Assembly: GCF_047948215.1 (NCBI RefSeq)
Contig: NC_134456.1
Span: forward strand, 84,894,515-84,958,514
DNA: 64,000 nucleotides
Origin: Lycorma delicatula
Taxonomy: Eukaryota > Arthropoda > Insecta > Hemiptera > Fulgoridae
Reading direction: 5' to 3'
Shown here: positions 11,634 through 24,048 of the stretch, in pieces
Layout: every line of letters starts with the position of its first letter
Position numbering within the stretch: the stretch's first letter is position 1
Position numbers and translations under genes: made by a program
Notes under the pieces: model-generated
Told to the model about the DNA's origin: nothing
The model's database searches: none
The model's input: only the letters and a program-made list of their open reading frames with translations

Positions 11634-13650
11634 AAGATCAAGTTTCCTTGATCTTGAAGAGTCACCTTCAAGGAAACTCAACCGAGTGGTCACAAAACTG
11701 ACCATAGGAAACATCCCTATTGGTGGACTGCCAAGGTCAATACATTAAGCTGAGCTTGCATGAACGCCAGGCGAAGACTATAGAGAGCCAGTAGGAGGGA
11801 TGATATCGAACTCTATACTTATTGGCGAGATGAGCTCAAAAGTACAAGATCTTGGGTACCAAACAGGAGAAGTTGAGGGGACTCTGTGATGCCCTCGACG
11901 AGGATTTCTGGGGAGATGGTTACAAAATTGTTACCAGAAAATTTGGAAGGCGTTTTCCCGTTCTCAACAGGGCTACTCTATTGAGTTGTGTGGATGCTCT
12001 CTTTCCTAGATGGGCTGATACGAACCGCGAGGAAATAGCTGCCACTGACATCCCACTTGTCATCACAAAGACCTTGTAGTGGCCAGTTGTAATATAAAGT
12101 GCACTAAGAGCTTGGACGGCGTGCCCCGGGAGGTGGTAGAGCTTGTTGTAAAACTAACTTCATGGTGCATGGTTGATGCATTCAACTATGCCATCATCAC
12201 CCGGGAATGGTTTCCAGACTTCTAGAAATCCGCCCGGCTTGTGGAAGTCAGGAAGGAGGGGAGGCATGATAGCGAACCAGCATCCTTTAGGCCGATGCCA
12301 CGTGAGTAAGCTTTTGGAGAGGGTGCTGGTTAATAGGTTCAACCAAGAGCTGGAGGTAATTGGCGGTCTTAGCGACTTCCAACTTGGGTTCCGTAAGGGA
12401 AAATGAACAGTAGATGCCATATCTAGTCATGATCAACGTTCGGGCTCAAAGGCGTACGCTTTGATTCCGGCGGTAATCCTGTTTGATGTAAAAAACGTGT
12501 TTAACAGTATACCGTGGGACACGATATTCCGGGCACTGAAGAGTCATGGCGTCAGTAACGATCAGATGAGGGAGAGGTACGGATCAGGTTGAGTTGTGGT
12601 GTTGAACAGGTTTCAGTCTTGGAGCCAACACTGTGGAATATCGCGTATGATGAAGTCCTTTCCGCCACGCTTCCCGTTGGGGTAGCCCTTACCGAGTTTG
12701 TCGACGACTTGGCACTCGTGGTGACAGCAAAGTCGGAACGGGCGGTGATGGACCCTGAGAACGAGGCGATAAACATAATTTTTTCGCGCCTGCAGGAGAC
12801 TGGGCTTCGGCTTTCGCCGGAGAAGACCCAAATAGTCGTAGTCTCGGGTAGGCGTAAGCTGACCCCAATTTTATTTAGGGTAGGTACCACAGTAGTCCAC
12901 CCTATCCTGCAGTGAAATACCTACGGGTGTGGATAAATAAAAATGCTACGTTTCAGTCACGTAGAAGTCTCGGTCAAGCCGAAAAACGGCTGCTAAGATC
13001 GGTCGGAAAATGGCCAACATAGGGGGGTCCCGGCACATCGAAGGGACTTGTCTCAGGTGGCGCTCTCGAAAGTATTGTATGAAGCCCCAGTCTGGTCCAT
13101 CGCGCTGCAGAGGGGGAGAACCCGTGCAATTCTTAGCAAGGTGCACAGGGATGTCTCCCTTCGGGTATGCTGTGGGTACAGGAGTATCTCAGACGATGCC
13201 GGCGTTATAGTGGCCGAACTTGCGCCCCTGGATCTCCTCGTTCGAAAGAGGGCGATGTACAGGGTGGACGCTCGGACTTCGCTTGTCCGCAAATAGCAGG
13301 ACAGATGGGATCAGTCGACGAAGGCAGATGGACCTACAGACTGATCCCGAACTTCCAGAGATGACTGTGCCGAAAGTACGGGGAACTAGGGTACGAGTTA
13401 ACCCATTTCCTTACCGGTCACAGATGTTTCAAGGCACACATACTTATGCGCGCGGACGCCGAGACCCTCAGCGGATTGCGATTACTGTGGGGAGGAAGAC
13501 ACCGCGGACACACGTGTTCGTGTGCGATCGGTTCCTGCAGCGAAGGGAACCATGTGTGGACACTTCAATTATTACGAATAGATTTGGATGTATATGGATC
13601 AATATTCTCAACTCAGTTCGTACATGCCGCTGAACACGCGTTAATTGATT
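11634..13650 (+). mobile_element. R1-clade non-LTR retrotransposon, 5'-truncated and decayed
   Basis: The translated pieces run in order through the second half of an R1-type ORF2. A linker comes first, with AYWWTAKVN, MNARRRL and KIVTRKFGRRFPVLNRATLL. The reverse transcriptase follows: LDGVPREVVEL, RVSKLLERVLVNRFNQELE, LSDFQLGFRKGK, then VSVLEPTLWNIAYDEVLSA, EFVDDLALVV (the catalytic box as VDD rather than ADD) and LRLSPEKTQIVVVSGRRKL. The C-terminal region has VCCGYRSISDDAG and a WTYRLIP / TGHRCFKAH block. Many frameshifts and stops are present and the endonuclease half is missing. Its base composition is more GC-rich than the host intron. It lies antisense to Pgd, in intron 1. Confidence 0.85.
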
Positions 13651-13930
13651 GAAACTTCGCTAACCAAAGCACGCACTTAACCTTCTCTTGTGGGATCCAC
13701 ATCTAGACTGACTAAATTGCATTGTGAATCGGCTTGCCTGCACGTGATATTCTGCTGACCTTGGGAGTACATAGAACAAATCTTGGAGATATTTCCTGTC
13801 GACTTAGCCTACGTTTAAGAGATTACGACTTGTTTTTCTGAATATGTGTCATGTGGACATTACTTTTGGGTACCTTTAGCCTGGACAACCTGGTATTCTT
13901 GCCCATGACAGTCAATGATGACATTAATTT
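13651..13930. other. Moderately GC-rich flank of the R1 element, unassigned
   Basis: This may be R1 3' sequence or another repeat. Short open stretches occur but no family was recognised. AT-rich host-like DNA resumes after about 13930. Confidence 0.3.
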
Positions 13931-14189
13931 GAAAATTATGATTCTGTAATAACACACTTAACCAAATTACGAAACAAAACTATTTTAAAATGCTAAATTC
14001 AAAATGCTTTCAACCATATTTCGAATTCATGCTCAATAAAATGATGCACTTGTTTTCTCACTAGCATCAGCCGGCGTTACTGCTGCCAGGTTTTTTCCAA
14101 GTTAGATATACAAAACACACAGAAAAATACTAAATTTTATTATTTTCCTAATGTACATTGCAATCTGTTTAACTAATAAACAGTAACCA

Positions 14190-14454
14190 AGGCCCTCCCC
14201 CCATGACCCAATGTGATGAAGATGATATGTATGACATATAAATGAGGTATACTCTTATAGACTCAGGCCAACCATTCCTGGTTAACTGAACCACAACCAC
14301 CAAAGTACACTGATATCCACTACCTAATATTAAAATCCATATAAAAGCAACTAATTTTTACCAGAATTTGAATCTCAGAACATTCAAATTTGAAAATCAG
14401 CTGTTAAACAACTGATTTGCAACGACGAGTTAACTGCTAGACCAGCCCAGTGGG
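14190..14454 (-). repeat. tRNA-derived SINE, family A (near full length)
   Basis: Read on the minus strand it begins CCCACTGGGCTGGTCTAGCA. It has a tRNA-like A box (TGGTCTAGCAG) and a B box (AGATTCAAATTCTGG), then a body containing TTTGGTGGTTGTGG and a tail that includes ATGTCATACATATCATC. A second copy of the head and B-box region lies at 42571-42702. The match to Pol III promoter boxes and the shared body identify it as a SINE rather than a tRNA gene; no clover leaf can be folded. Confidence 0.75.
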
Positions 14455-14903
14455 GAATATACTAAATAAACAGATACATTTTAAATCAAATACATTTTTA
14501 ACATGTTTGCCTAATTTAAAACAGCTACCAGCAATAACATCGGCTGATACCAGTGTGAAAACAGCAGTACCAGTCACCGAAGATGGTTGCTAAAATGATG
14601 TTCTGAAGTATATTCTTCAAAAATGTTTCATTATTCAGTTTGGTGTGGTTTGATGTGTCATTACAAAAATTTAAATTTCAAATTAATAAATTACATATTA
14701 TACATAAAATGATATTATAATTAGTATAATATATATATATATATATATATACATTCAAAACATACTTCTGTTTTTACACATGCATTTAACAAACATGAGT
14801 AAAATATGATTTACTTTAATGTAGATATAAAATTTTCAATAAATATATTCAATGAAAAGAAACAGGATATCCATCTAAAAGTAAACTATTTGGCATAACC
14901 AAA

Positions 14904-15020
14904 TCAGCTTACGCCTACCCAAGACTATGACCACTTGGGTCTTCTCTAGCAAAAACTGAAGCCCAATCTCCTGTAGGCATGAAAGAATTATGTTTATCGC
15001 CTCGTTCTTAGGGTCCATCA
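14904..15020 (-). mobile_element. 117-bp R1-clade LINE fragment
   Basis: Its reverse complement aligns with 12746-12862 of the R1 element, including GACCC(T)AAGAACGAGGCGAT and GGTAGGCGTAAGCTGA. It encodes MDPKNEAINIIL and EKTQVVIVLGRRKL, just after the reverse transcriptase catalytic box. It is in the opposite orientation to the larger copy 2 kb away. Confidence 0.8.
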
Positions 15021-15899
15021 TTAAATATGATGAAAAGTAAACTTTTTTTAGCTTAAAAAGATTAAAAAAAGCTAGAATGAAAATAGCAAGAATGCTCTTT
15101 TTACAAAATTTTGTTAAGTATTTTACACCTTACTATTAAATAATCACATCTACTATGATATTATTTCATATTTTACAGATTGCTTTATTGTACATTGGTA
15201 GTTCAGCTTAACTAAATTGTTAGGTATAACATATTAAATTTAACATATTGATGCTAAATTTAATTATAATGTTATCGTTCTAGATCTTTAATACCTATAA
15301 TGATAAAATAATTAACTAAATTATAAATAACCAAATATAGGTCTGTAATCCACCTCTTAAACTGCAATAAATAAGTCTTTTATGCAATAAATATGCATTT
15401 TTTAAATAAAAATTTTAACAAACTACATTGAAAATATATTCAGAAAATCTTTAAAACTTAATAGTAACTAAACAAAATTTGAATCTAAAATAGAAAAAAC
15501 AAATTAGATAAAAAATTGTCTCACTACAGTTTTCATTACATACCACTGAAAATATATTAAGTCTATCAAATATTTAACTTTGTTGAGTTTTTAAAATGCA
15601 TATACTTCTACACTAATGGTAGTTCTTTAAGAATTCTTGGCACAATCCAAAAACTGGAAGAACTTATTTGTTATACTACCAATACTTTTACTGTGACTTA
15701 AATTTTCACTTATTGAAGCTAATATGACATGAATATGCAGACTAGTGTGATAAGTCAGTCAGTCAGTCAAAAAAATGTGCAGACTAGAAATGATAGTAGT
15801 ATAACCAATAAAATCTGCACACTGGCTATCTTTTTTTCAATGTTTGAATGAATCCACTGGAAAGGTTTTTATAGTAATAACTGGTACCTATGGAATAAA

Positions 15900-16345
15900 A
15901 TGTTTAACAAGATTTTAAGAAAAATTGCTCTGAAATTTGAGAAAAGAAAACATGCAATCTATACAAGAATCAGGTATAAATAATAAGAGTACAAGATATG
16001 GTGAGCTCTGATTCAGAAAGGAGAAAATGAAGTAATGTTTACATTTGAAGGAAGGTTTGAGAATGGAGTAACAATCCGAGGAGTAAAGATAAAGATGTTT
16101 GAATGTCATGGATTTATTGCTAGGAATGATATTCATTAAAAAATAAATATGAATAAATCAAAGATTCTGAAATATTACAAAAAAACCAGAGAAATGAGGA
16201 ATTAAATATTTAAATCGGAGAATATAACTTGCCAGAAATGGGAGAATTGTTATTTAGGTAATAATACTACATGAAATTAAAAGCACAATGGCACAAGGCA
16301 TGAGAGCTGTAAAAATAAGTCAGCTAGTATCAAAATGGATTTAAT
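15900..16345 (+). mobile_element. Highly decayed LINE reverse transcriptase fragment
   Basis: Scattered plus-strand frames give FENGVTIRGVKIKM, INMNKSKILKYYKKTREMRN and an ICQ/ENCYLGN-like block. They align in order with the region around and after the catalytic FADD box of the LINE copy at 54160-55385 (for example FRSGVTLQGEKIKMLRFADD). The FADD box itself has been destroyed. It appears to be the same family, in the opposite orientation. Confidence 0.6.
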
Positions 16346-16801
16346 AATTAAAGTACAAAATGAAGAGCTCTAAAGATGAACAGATGAGGAAGAGACATAA
16401 AGTAGGTTGGTAAGTAATATACTCTGATACCCTAGTATCAGATAATTATCTGATAATTTCAAAAAGTTCTAATTTGATCTGCAAATATTGAATAAAACTA
16501 AAACCTAGTTCACTTGTCCCTACAAATTTAACAAAAAATGAAAACCGTAGGTTTTGATTAAAACAAAGAACACAACAACCTTTTGTGTATATACAGAATA
16601 AAAGTTTATTCAATTTACAGTGAACCTCTTGCCCTTCACATGGCTAATTCTGCCCTTCATTAACTATTTATGTTAGTTAATGAAATTTATTGAAGTACTT
16701 TAAAAAATACAACTAAATAAACTTCTCGACAAATAACAAACGATAAAGAGCGTCAGCGTAACAACCTGTATGATCCAGTTAAAAAGTATACATAAACTTA
16801 C

Positions 16802-16812
16802 TTTTCCGACAT
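16802..16812 (-). CDS. Pgd: 6-phosphogluconate dehydrogenase, coding exon 1
   Basis: On the minus strand, ATG TCG GAA AA is followed directly by a consensus GTAAGT donor. The exon leaves two bases of a split codon. Exon 2 (5776-5996) begins with G GCA GAT ATT, so the join reads M-S-E-K-A-D-I-A-L, the usual short lead into this enzyme's N-terminal NADP-binding fold. The coding part is only 11 nt, too short for ORF finders. It was found by searching the moderately GC-rich region upstream for an ATG with the right phase and donor. The start is inferred from splice phase and family similarity; a transcript would settle it. An alternative upstream exon cannot be excluded. Confidence 0.75.
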
Positions 16813-17200
16813 AATTGAAAGTACTTCTCCAAGAGATGCAGCCGGGAGTAAACTAATGTAGGCTAATATAACACCAGCAAACTCGCTCGTCCACTTTCAC
16901 TAGTAGACTGAACTGTTAAGCAATACTGTGGTTAAGCCGTTACCGACAGGTTAGTTGCGAAGGGCGAGGTATACGTCATGCATTACGGAATCCACGACCT
17001 CTGTACGAACAACTCCAATTGGTAGTCACTTATCTCTTGGGTTTAATCACGATTTTAGTTCGCCTTAAACGTATCATATTCACGCAGTGCATTTCACGTT
17101 ATGAAAATGACTTTCACACCAATTCAATAACCCGAACTTAGGTTGGGATACAGAATGACATATTACAAAAAAAGTTAACATCGAACTTCTTTGGTATCGA
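16813..17200 (-). promoter_or_regulatory. Likely Pgd 5' UTR and promoter region
   Basis: The sequence just upstream of the Pgd start is less AT-rich than its surroundings and has scattered CpGs over about 300 bp, as expected for a housekeeping promoter. On the minus strand TTCAGTCTACTAG, near 16903-16915, resembles an insect initiator (TCAGT), about 95 nt upstream of the ATG. No convincing TATA box was placed. The assignment depends on exon 1 being correct. Confidence 0.35.
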
Positions 17201-18600
17201 TAAGCATTAAACGATACCATACTCGATTTAATATCCGGTGACTTAAGTTTTGAATTAGCTAGCTTGCATGAACTTAAAAAGTTCTTCAGTAGATTATAAT
17301 TGTGTTAGTACTTCAGAATTAGTACACTTTAAGTCCCAATTAGGAATACTGTTTGGGAAATTTTCCAATAGTTAATATGATATTGGAAATTTTTTTTAAT
17401 GTTTTTCTTTTTGTCAAGAGTCAGTTACAAAGTTACTGAAAACATTTTGAATTAAGTTTTTTAAGAACATTTATTATAAAATTTGTTCAGTTTGTTTTTT
17501 CAAAAGTTTATATTTTCAAAAAATTATAGAACAAAAAATAACCACTTTATATGATTACATAAACCACTTGAAAGTAATTATTTTAATTATCAAGTAATCT
17601 GTCAATGAAAACAGTTGTTCTGAGTACATTGTATGGCTGCAGCATTTATTTCTTATTACAAAACTATAAAAATTACTACATTACTGAATGCGTACACTAC
17701 AAGACAATTTATGATATCAAAAAAAAGATTCAACGTAACTGAGTTACATTTTTTTAATGAAAATTATCACCATCAATTAAGTTCCACCTTTGGAAATTCA
17801 AATTGAGAAATTTGGACGTATATTTTTATACCAAAATTTATTGTTATGAATTTAAGTAACATTCAACATCAACTGAAGTCCATCTATTTGTCAAAGAACT
17901 AATTCCTAAGTAAAAGTTTTACCTGAAGAAAATTTATAAAGGTTAATTCTAGTAAAATGTTTAGTGTTAATTCAGGGTGGATGTGTACATTATAATGATA
18001 ATTATCACTTAATCACTAGAACACTTTATTTCAGCTGAACCTTTTCTCATGAGTATATCTGCCTTCTTAGTGATTGGTCTTACCTTCTAAGATACATTTT
18101 ATAAGAGAAAAAATGGTAAATTAATTGTATCAAATGCAACTTACTCTTTTGTGAACTCAATGTGACATTATGAAATTGGTACTGTGAACTCTGCTAATAT
18201 AATTTTGATACCTATTGGTAAATATCCCTAACAATTCCATTGATGATTCAATACCAAACAAATTTATATACAGAGAACATTTTATTGTGTAAATAGATAT
18301 TTAAATTAAAACTGTAAAACTATTATTTTTGTTTCTGTTAATCTGTATAATTTTTCTGTACTTGTACCTTGGATAACAATATTTTGCTTTAAATCATTCT
18401 TCATTCTATTATTTTTTATGTTGCTGTAATGTAAGGGCATTTCACCACAATACTTAATTGTAAGGAAAATATTTCAGTTTTCCTTTTTAAAAATACATGG
18501 AGTGAGCATAGAGTCTTTTCCTAATTACAAATAACTATTACAAGAAAATTATATGGAATCAAAATTTTTTTTTTGCAATGTAACTCAAGAAATTTTTTCA
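17201..18600. other. Intergenic AT-rich DNA upstream of Pgd
   Basis: No open frame, repeat family or RNA gene was recognised here. Confidence 0.5.
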
Positions 18601-18940
18601 ATTTTCTTTTTCAAGAATCAATCTCTATCAGTGTGTTCTTCAACATGTTTTAAATTACTGTAGCAAAAACATTTATTATTCTTCCCATCAGATTTGGAAC
18701 ATCTGCAAATTGCATTGAATAAACTTGTCCCTAACATATCCCTATAAGAAAAAATCAAGGAAGAGATATCTAGTGATTGTGGTAGGACATTCGATCATCT
18801 CTCACAGCCACCTGCTTGGAAATGTAACATTCAAAAACTGATGAACATCTAAATCCTATTGATGGTGCACCTTTGGAGATGCACTATTTTGTTGGAAAAT
18901 TTGGCTGAATTTTTTTTTAACAGATAAACATAAGTTTCCA
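18600..18940 (-). mobile_element. Tc1/mariner transposase fragment
   Basis: Minus-strand frames give FSQIFQQNSAS, DVHQFLNVTFPSRWL and LFLDFFLYRDMLG. They correspond to the second- and third-Asp regions of the Tc1/mariner group that has QDGAxxH and SPDLTPLDFFLWG. The copy is short, heavily mutated and has no visible ends. It abuts the LINE fragment that begins near 18945. Confidence 0.5.
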
Positions 18941-18944
18941 ATGT

Positions 18945-20215
18945 CTAGGTTATTCCAGTCTACAATATCAAATGTGTTTTCTAAGTCTATATATGATTTG
19001 TTTTAGTTTTTCCTTAATCTTCCTTCTACTATCAATCTGAGCGCTAAAATTGCTTCCCTTGTCCCTATACTTTCCTCAAACCAAATTGGTCTTCTCCTAA
19101 CACTTCTTCCACTCTCCTCTCAATTCTTCTGTACAGAATTCTAGTTAAGATTTTTGATACAGGACTAATTAAGCTAATTTTTCTGTATTCTTCACATATA
19201 TTTGCTCCTGATTTCTTTGGTATCACGACTATAACACTCTTTTTAAAGTCTGAATGACATCCCCTTTTTCGTAAATATTACACACCAGTTTGTATAATCT
19301 ATCGCTCCCTCACCTGCACTGTACAGTAATTCTGCAGGTATTCCGTTTATTCCAGGAGCCTTTTTGCCATTCAAATCTTTTAATGCTCTCTTAAATTCAG
19401 ATCTCAGTATTGTTTCTCCACTTTCATTCTCTTTGACTTCCTCTTCTTTGTCTATAACACCATTTTCTGATTCATTTTCTCCATATAACTCTTTAATATA
19501 TTCCACCCACCTATTGATCTTTCTATTTGTATTATAAATCGGTGTACCATCTTTGTTTAACGCATTATTAGATTTTAATTTATGTACTACATAATTTTCC
19601 TTAACTTTCCTGTATGCTCCTCTATTTTACCAATGATCATTTCTCTTTCCACTTCTGAACACTTTTCTTTAATCCACTCTTCATTCACTAGTTTGCACTT
19701 CCTGTTTATAGTATTTCTTAACTGTTGATAGTTTCTTTTACTTTCTTCATCACTAGCACTCTTATATTTTGTACGTTCATCCATCAGCTGCAACATATTC
19801 TCTAACATCCAAGGTTTTCTACCAGTTCTCTTTGTTCTACCGAAGTTCACTTCTGCTGATTTAAGAATTTCCTTTTTAACATTCTCCTATTCTTCTTCTA
19901 CATTTTTTACCTTATCTTTATTACTCAGACCTCTTGCAATGTCCTCTCAAAAATCTTCTTTACCTCCTCTTCCTCAAGCTGCTCTAAATTCCACTGATTC
20001 ATCTGACAACTTTTCTTCAGGATTTTAAATCCCAATCTACATTTTATCAATTCAATCTACATTTGATAGTCGCTATCAATATCTGCTCCAGGGTAAGCTT
20101 TGCAGTTGATTTCTAAATCTTTGCTTAATCATGATATAATCTATATGATACCTTGCAGTATTAACAGGCTTTTTCCATGTGTATATTCTTCTATTATGAT
20201 TTTTAAACGTCTTCA
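18945..20215 (-). mobile_element. APE-type non-LTR retrotransposon fragment (endonuclease end to RT start)
   Basis: Read on the minus strand, the copy begins in the C-terminal endonuclease (RRIYTWKKPVNTARYHIDYI), continues through the linker (FGRTKRTGRKPWMLENM, NRKINRWVEYIKELYGE) and enters the RT domain (LKDLNGKKAPGINGIPAELL, then IGTREAILALRLIVEGRL). It is cut off near DLENTFDIVDW, before the catalytic box. The last 190 bp are clearly homologous to 55180-55385 of the other copy, so both belong to one family. It looks RTE- or L2-like, and the exact clade is uncertain. Frameshifts and stops make it inactive. Confidence 0.8.
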
Positions 20216-23036
20216 ACACTAGCATTCTTATACTTTCTACGTTTATCCTTTCAATAATTATGACATTACTATGTTATAATTTTCAAGGTAAGAAAAATAT
20301 CCTGGTCTTTACAAACTTTAAATACCATTCTTTGATGCTTTTGCAAGCTCTGGCAGATACTGTTTATACTTAATTCTGAATATCCAGTACACTTACTGAT
20401 GACTGTTTTGTGATACCAAAAAACACATTGAATATTCTCTTTCATTGACACCATTTTAATACCAGCAGGCTATGCAACTGTAAAATAACAATAAATACAT
20501 TACAAAAAATTTTAGTAATTAGCTTAGGTAATGATAAAATAAATATATTTATATTCCCATAGTTTTCCTCTAATAATGCTTATAATTTTTAAAAAAGAAA
20601 GACTTTATGGTTCTGTAGTACTACTACACCTCCAGAAGATGTTTTCAAAGATACTCTACAGCTCCTTTCTTAGGAGAATTGCAGATGGCACTGTTGTGCT
20701 TGTCCTGAAACGTTCGGGAAATTTTTGTTAGTAAAAGTTGAATACTAAATTAGATTAAATCTATGTTGTTTGTCCCATTTCATAATTATTTTTTTGTCAA
20801 ATTTAGTATGTATATAAATTTTTTATGTTTCTAATGTGTTGAGATTATGATCTGTATATGCTGAGAGTAAAATTTACATGCATTTAAAAAAAATAATAGT
20901 TTTGCACCTATATAATAATTGTTTAACACTTTTAAAAAATCAATTTTTAGGAAAGAAGGTTACTGTGGTTTTCAAAACCTAAATAAAATATACAAGGTTA
21001 TGATAACGACCCTGGCCTATGCAGATTACACTGCAGTGACTGCATTAAAAACTAAATCATATAGACTGAATGCACATTCACTGATATAAAGGACATGCAT
21101 ATAAGTATTGCATAACAGTATCAACCTTTCAAAATCATCAGAAAATTACACAAAGATATGATCTCAACCCTCCTTGAGAAAATGAAATCACATAGTTAAC
21201 ATGCAATAACCAATATTACTTACTGCAAGTAAAAAATATAATAATGATTGATCATATAACTCAATACGTTGGCTAATGAGAAAAGGGTCTTACTATGCTT
21301 TCATTGCCATTTTTAATAAATTACCAAACTATTTGGAAAATAAAAAATTTAAGCTTATTTATTTAAAATATAATTAAAAAATTTTCTTTTCAATATTACT
21401 CTGTGATTTTTTACTCTTAAGCAATATTTAAAAAAAACAATGTATCTACATCCTCTTTAAACACAAAATATGTGCCAAAAATATTTTTCAATAGTAGCTT
21501 CTGAAATTTGAATTATTTTTTATAATTTTATATTTAATGTGTCTAACATTATTTCATGTGTTTCTATTTAAATAATTACTACAAACTGTAATTACATCTT
21601 TTTTTTTAACTTATAATTTGTCATTATATCTTATAACATGATCTATATAATGTATTACATACTGATCAGGATAAAAGATTTATTTATATATTGAAATTCA
21701 TAAAGAGATGTATAACAACTTAAATTTATTGAGGAAAGATGATAAGATTTGGAAGCAATTCATTTGTGATGTGCCACAGGAAAAGGACATTATCTTTATA
21801 CATTTTACATATAACTAAAACAAGTTTTAATTTTTTCAAATTTTTTTGTTCTTTGCAAGAAACAATATCCAAAAAGTGAACATTAGTTCACATCTTAAAG
21901 GTTAGAGAGTGTAAAAATTAATTTTAAGTGAAGTAACCTGTCTGTTTTATAAAAGGAACCTAATGTTCTACAATCGATTTCTTATGAGCAAAGTAAAGAT
22001 ACTTTTGTAAAATAATTACCCTCTTTATTATCAGAAGATACCCTTAATATCAGAAGATGATTCCACATCTTCTGATTTTAATTTAATTAGGAATATTTTC
22101 TTAATTAGATATTACTTTTTTTTTAATAATAAATATTATGTTCATGAAAACATTTTTATGTACGGGTACTATAGCTGAAATAGAACCATTAACAGCTGTT
22201 AACATAGGGTTTTTAGTTTGTGTACAGTGAGGTTGTAAATGTTAAAACACATAATTTTATGAGTGAAGAAAATATAAATTATATTTTAAGTTGGTAAGGG
22301 TTTAAACATTATTATTTTTTGATAGTTTTAACCAGCCAATTTCAGTTTACATTGTATCTATGGTGAATTTTCTTTTGTAACTCTCCATATTTTTGTTTCT
22401 GAGTAAGAACTAAATTGTATATGCAAAATTGATGAAGAGGCAGCAATTATAGGATATTTCAGATAAATTAAACAAAAAAATTAAAGGAATACATAATCAG
22501 CTAACTTTAGGCTTTTAAATTCTGCAAAACATTTTTTTTAACTTAATTTTAAAACAGTTATAGCTTTCTAAGGAAAATTTTTGATGCTAAAACTTTTTTT
22601 AGCAACTTATTCTTTTTAAGTACGTAATAAGAACTCATCTTTGGTCTAAAATAAGATCTCTTTCCACGGCTCATAACATTTATAATTTTAGATGATACCT
22701 AGCATAAAATATGTAGCTGTTTAATAAAAAATGAACCTAGTTTTACAAGTAAAAGGTAAGTCTTTTTAGAAAATAAAATCATTAATTTAAATGTATGTGC
22801 CTGTAATAATTGAATTTTTTATTAAATAAAAAATGATTTATATTAAATTCTGTTGAAATGTTGGGTATTTATTTCGTATATTGTTTATTACCAATTTATC
22901 CATTGCTTTGCCATAAATATATTCAAATTAAAAAAAAGAGTCCTTAAAGAAAACCTTGGTAGGTAAGTTTTTATCAATTTAATTTTCATGAGAACGTAAA
23001 TAGTCTTGTGTATGAGAGCATTTACGCTATATTCTG
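20216..23036. other. Intergenic AT-rich DNA
   Basis: No gene was recognised. A perfect 11-bp hairpin with a 6-nt loop lies at 22049-22076 (arms ATCAGAAGATG / CATCTTCTGAT), with a further partial copy of the arm at 22030-22040. Confidence 0.5.
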
Positions 23037-24048
23037 AGTGGGCCAAAAATCACTTCTTATGAAAAAATCTACAAATTTTTTTATTATTAAAATATTTTTT
23101 TCTTTGAGATTAAACTTACATAAAAACAAGACTCATTATATAAAAATACATCCTCCAAGAAAGAATAGAAAAAAGTTGTGCATTAGTTGAACATAATTGT
23201 GCAAAATATTGCACAAGGATTTAAAAATATTTTCTTAAAAAATCCAATTAGACCATAAAATGGATTTGAACGATTACCCATTATGCCTGGAATACTGGTG
23301 ACAATTTATCAACCCCCAATGATTCTGACAATTACTTTTTACCTAATTTGTGGATGAGTGATGAAGCCCATTTCCATCTACGTGTTTATATAAACAAATA
23401 AAATGCTTGTTTTTGGAGTACAGCTATTCCATATCCTTTACAGCCACAAAATATTATGGTGTGGTATGCTGTTTCAAAACAAACAATCATTTGGCAATAT
23501 ATTTTTGAAAAAAAAAAATGTTTTGGTGACAATGAATAGCAATAGATATCGGCAAAAAAACTGAAGAATTTTTCATTCTGGATCTTGGAGATAAAGCCGA
23601 GGAGGGCTGGTATCAGCAAGATGGATCACGGCTCATACCAGGTGAGCCACAATGTAAAATTCCTTAGGTCAAAATTTGGAAATCAAATAATTTCGAGAAA
23701 TTTAGTTTTTCATTTGCCTCCAAGGTCACTGGATTTATAAGCTCCAGATTTAAAAAAGAAAACGTTTATGTCAATAAGCCACAAAATTTAGAACAGCTAA
23801 AAAACAACATATGAGCTGAAACAGCAACAATACTAGAAGAAACACTGATTTTAACTATGTAATGTGTGTTAAAAAGAGCCTAGATTTGTGAATGCTTCAG
23901 TGGTCAGCATTTAAAAGATATTACTTTCAAAACCTTTTTCATTAAATCATGTTTTGATTGAAATTTAATTTTAAAGATTAAAAAAAATAGTTTTGAGTTA
24001 ATTTGTCATGTTTTATTAAAAAAAGTGAGAAGTTATTTTTGGCCCACC
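23037..24048 (+). mobile_element. Tc1/mariner element with terminal inverted repeats, decayed
   Basis: The ends are inverted repeats: AGTGGGCCAAAAATCACTTC at the left (23037) and the reverse complement GGTGGGCCAAAAATAACTTC at the right (to 24048), giving an element of about 1.0 kb. Inside, plus-strand frames show the C-terminal half of a transposase: LWMSDEAHFHLRVYINK (first Asp), VWYAVSKQTIIW, SKFGNQIISRNLVFHLPPRS and AxRARxxxN-like tail sequence near 23860. The N-terminal DNA-binding half seems deleted. Stops and frameshifts are frequent. Confidence 0.8.
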
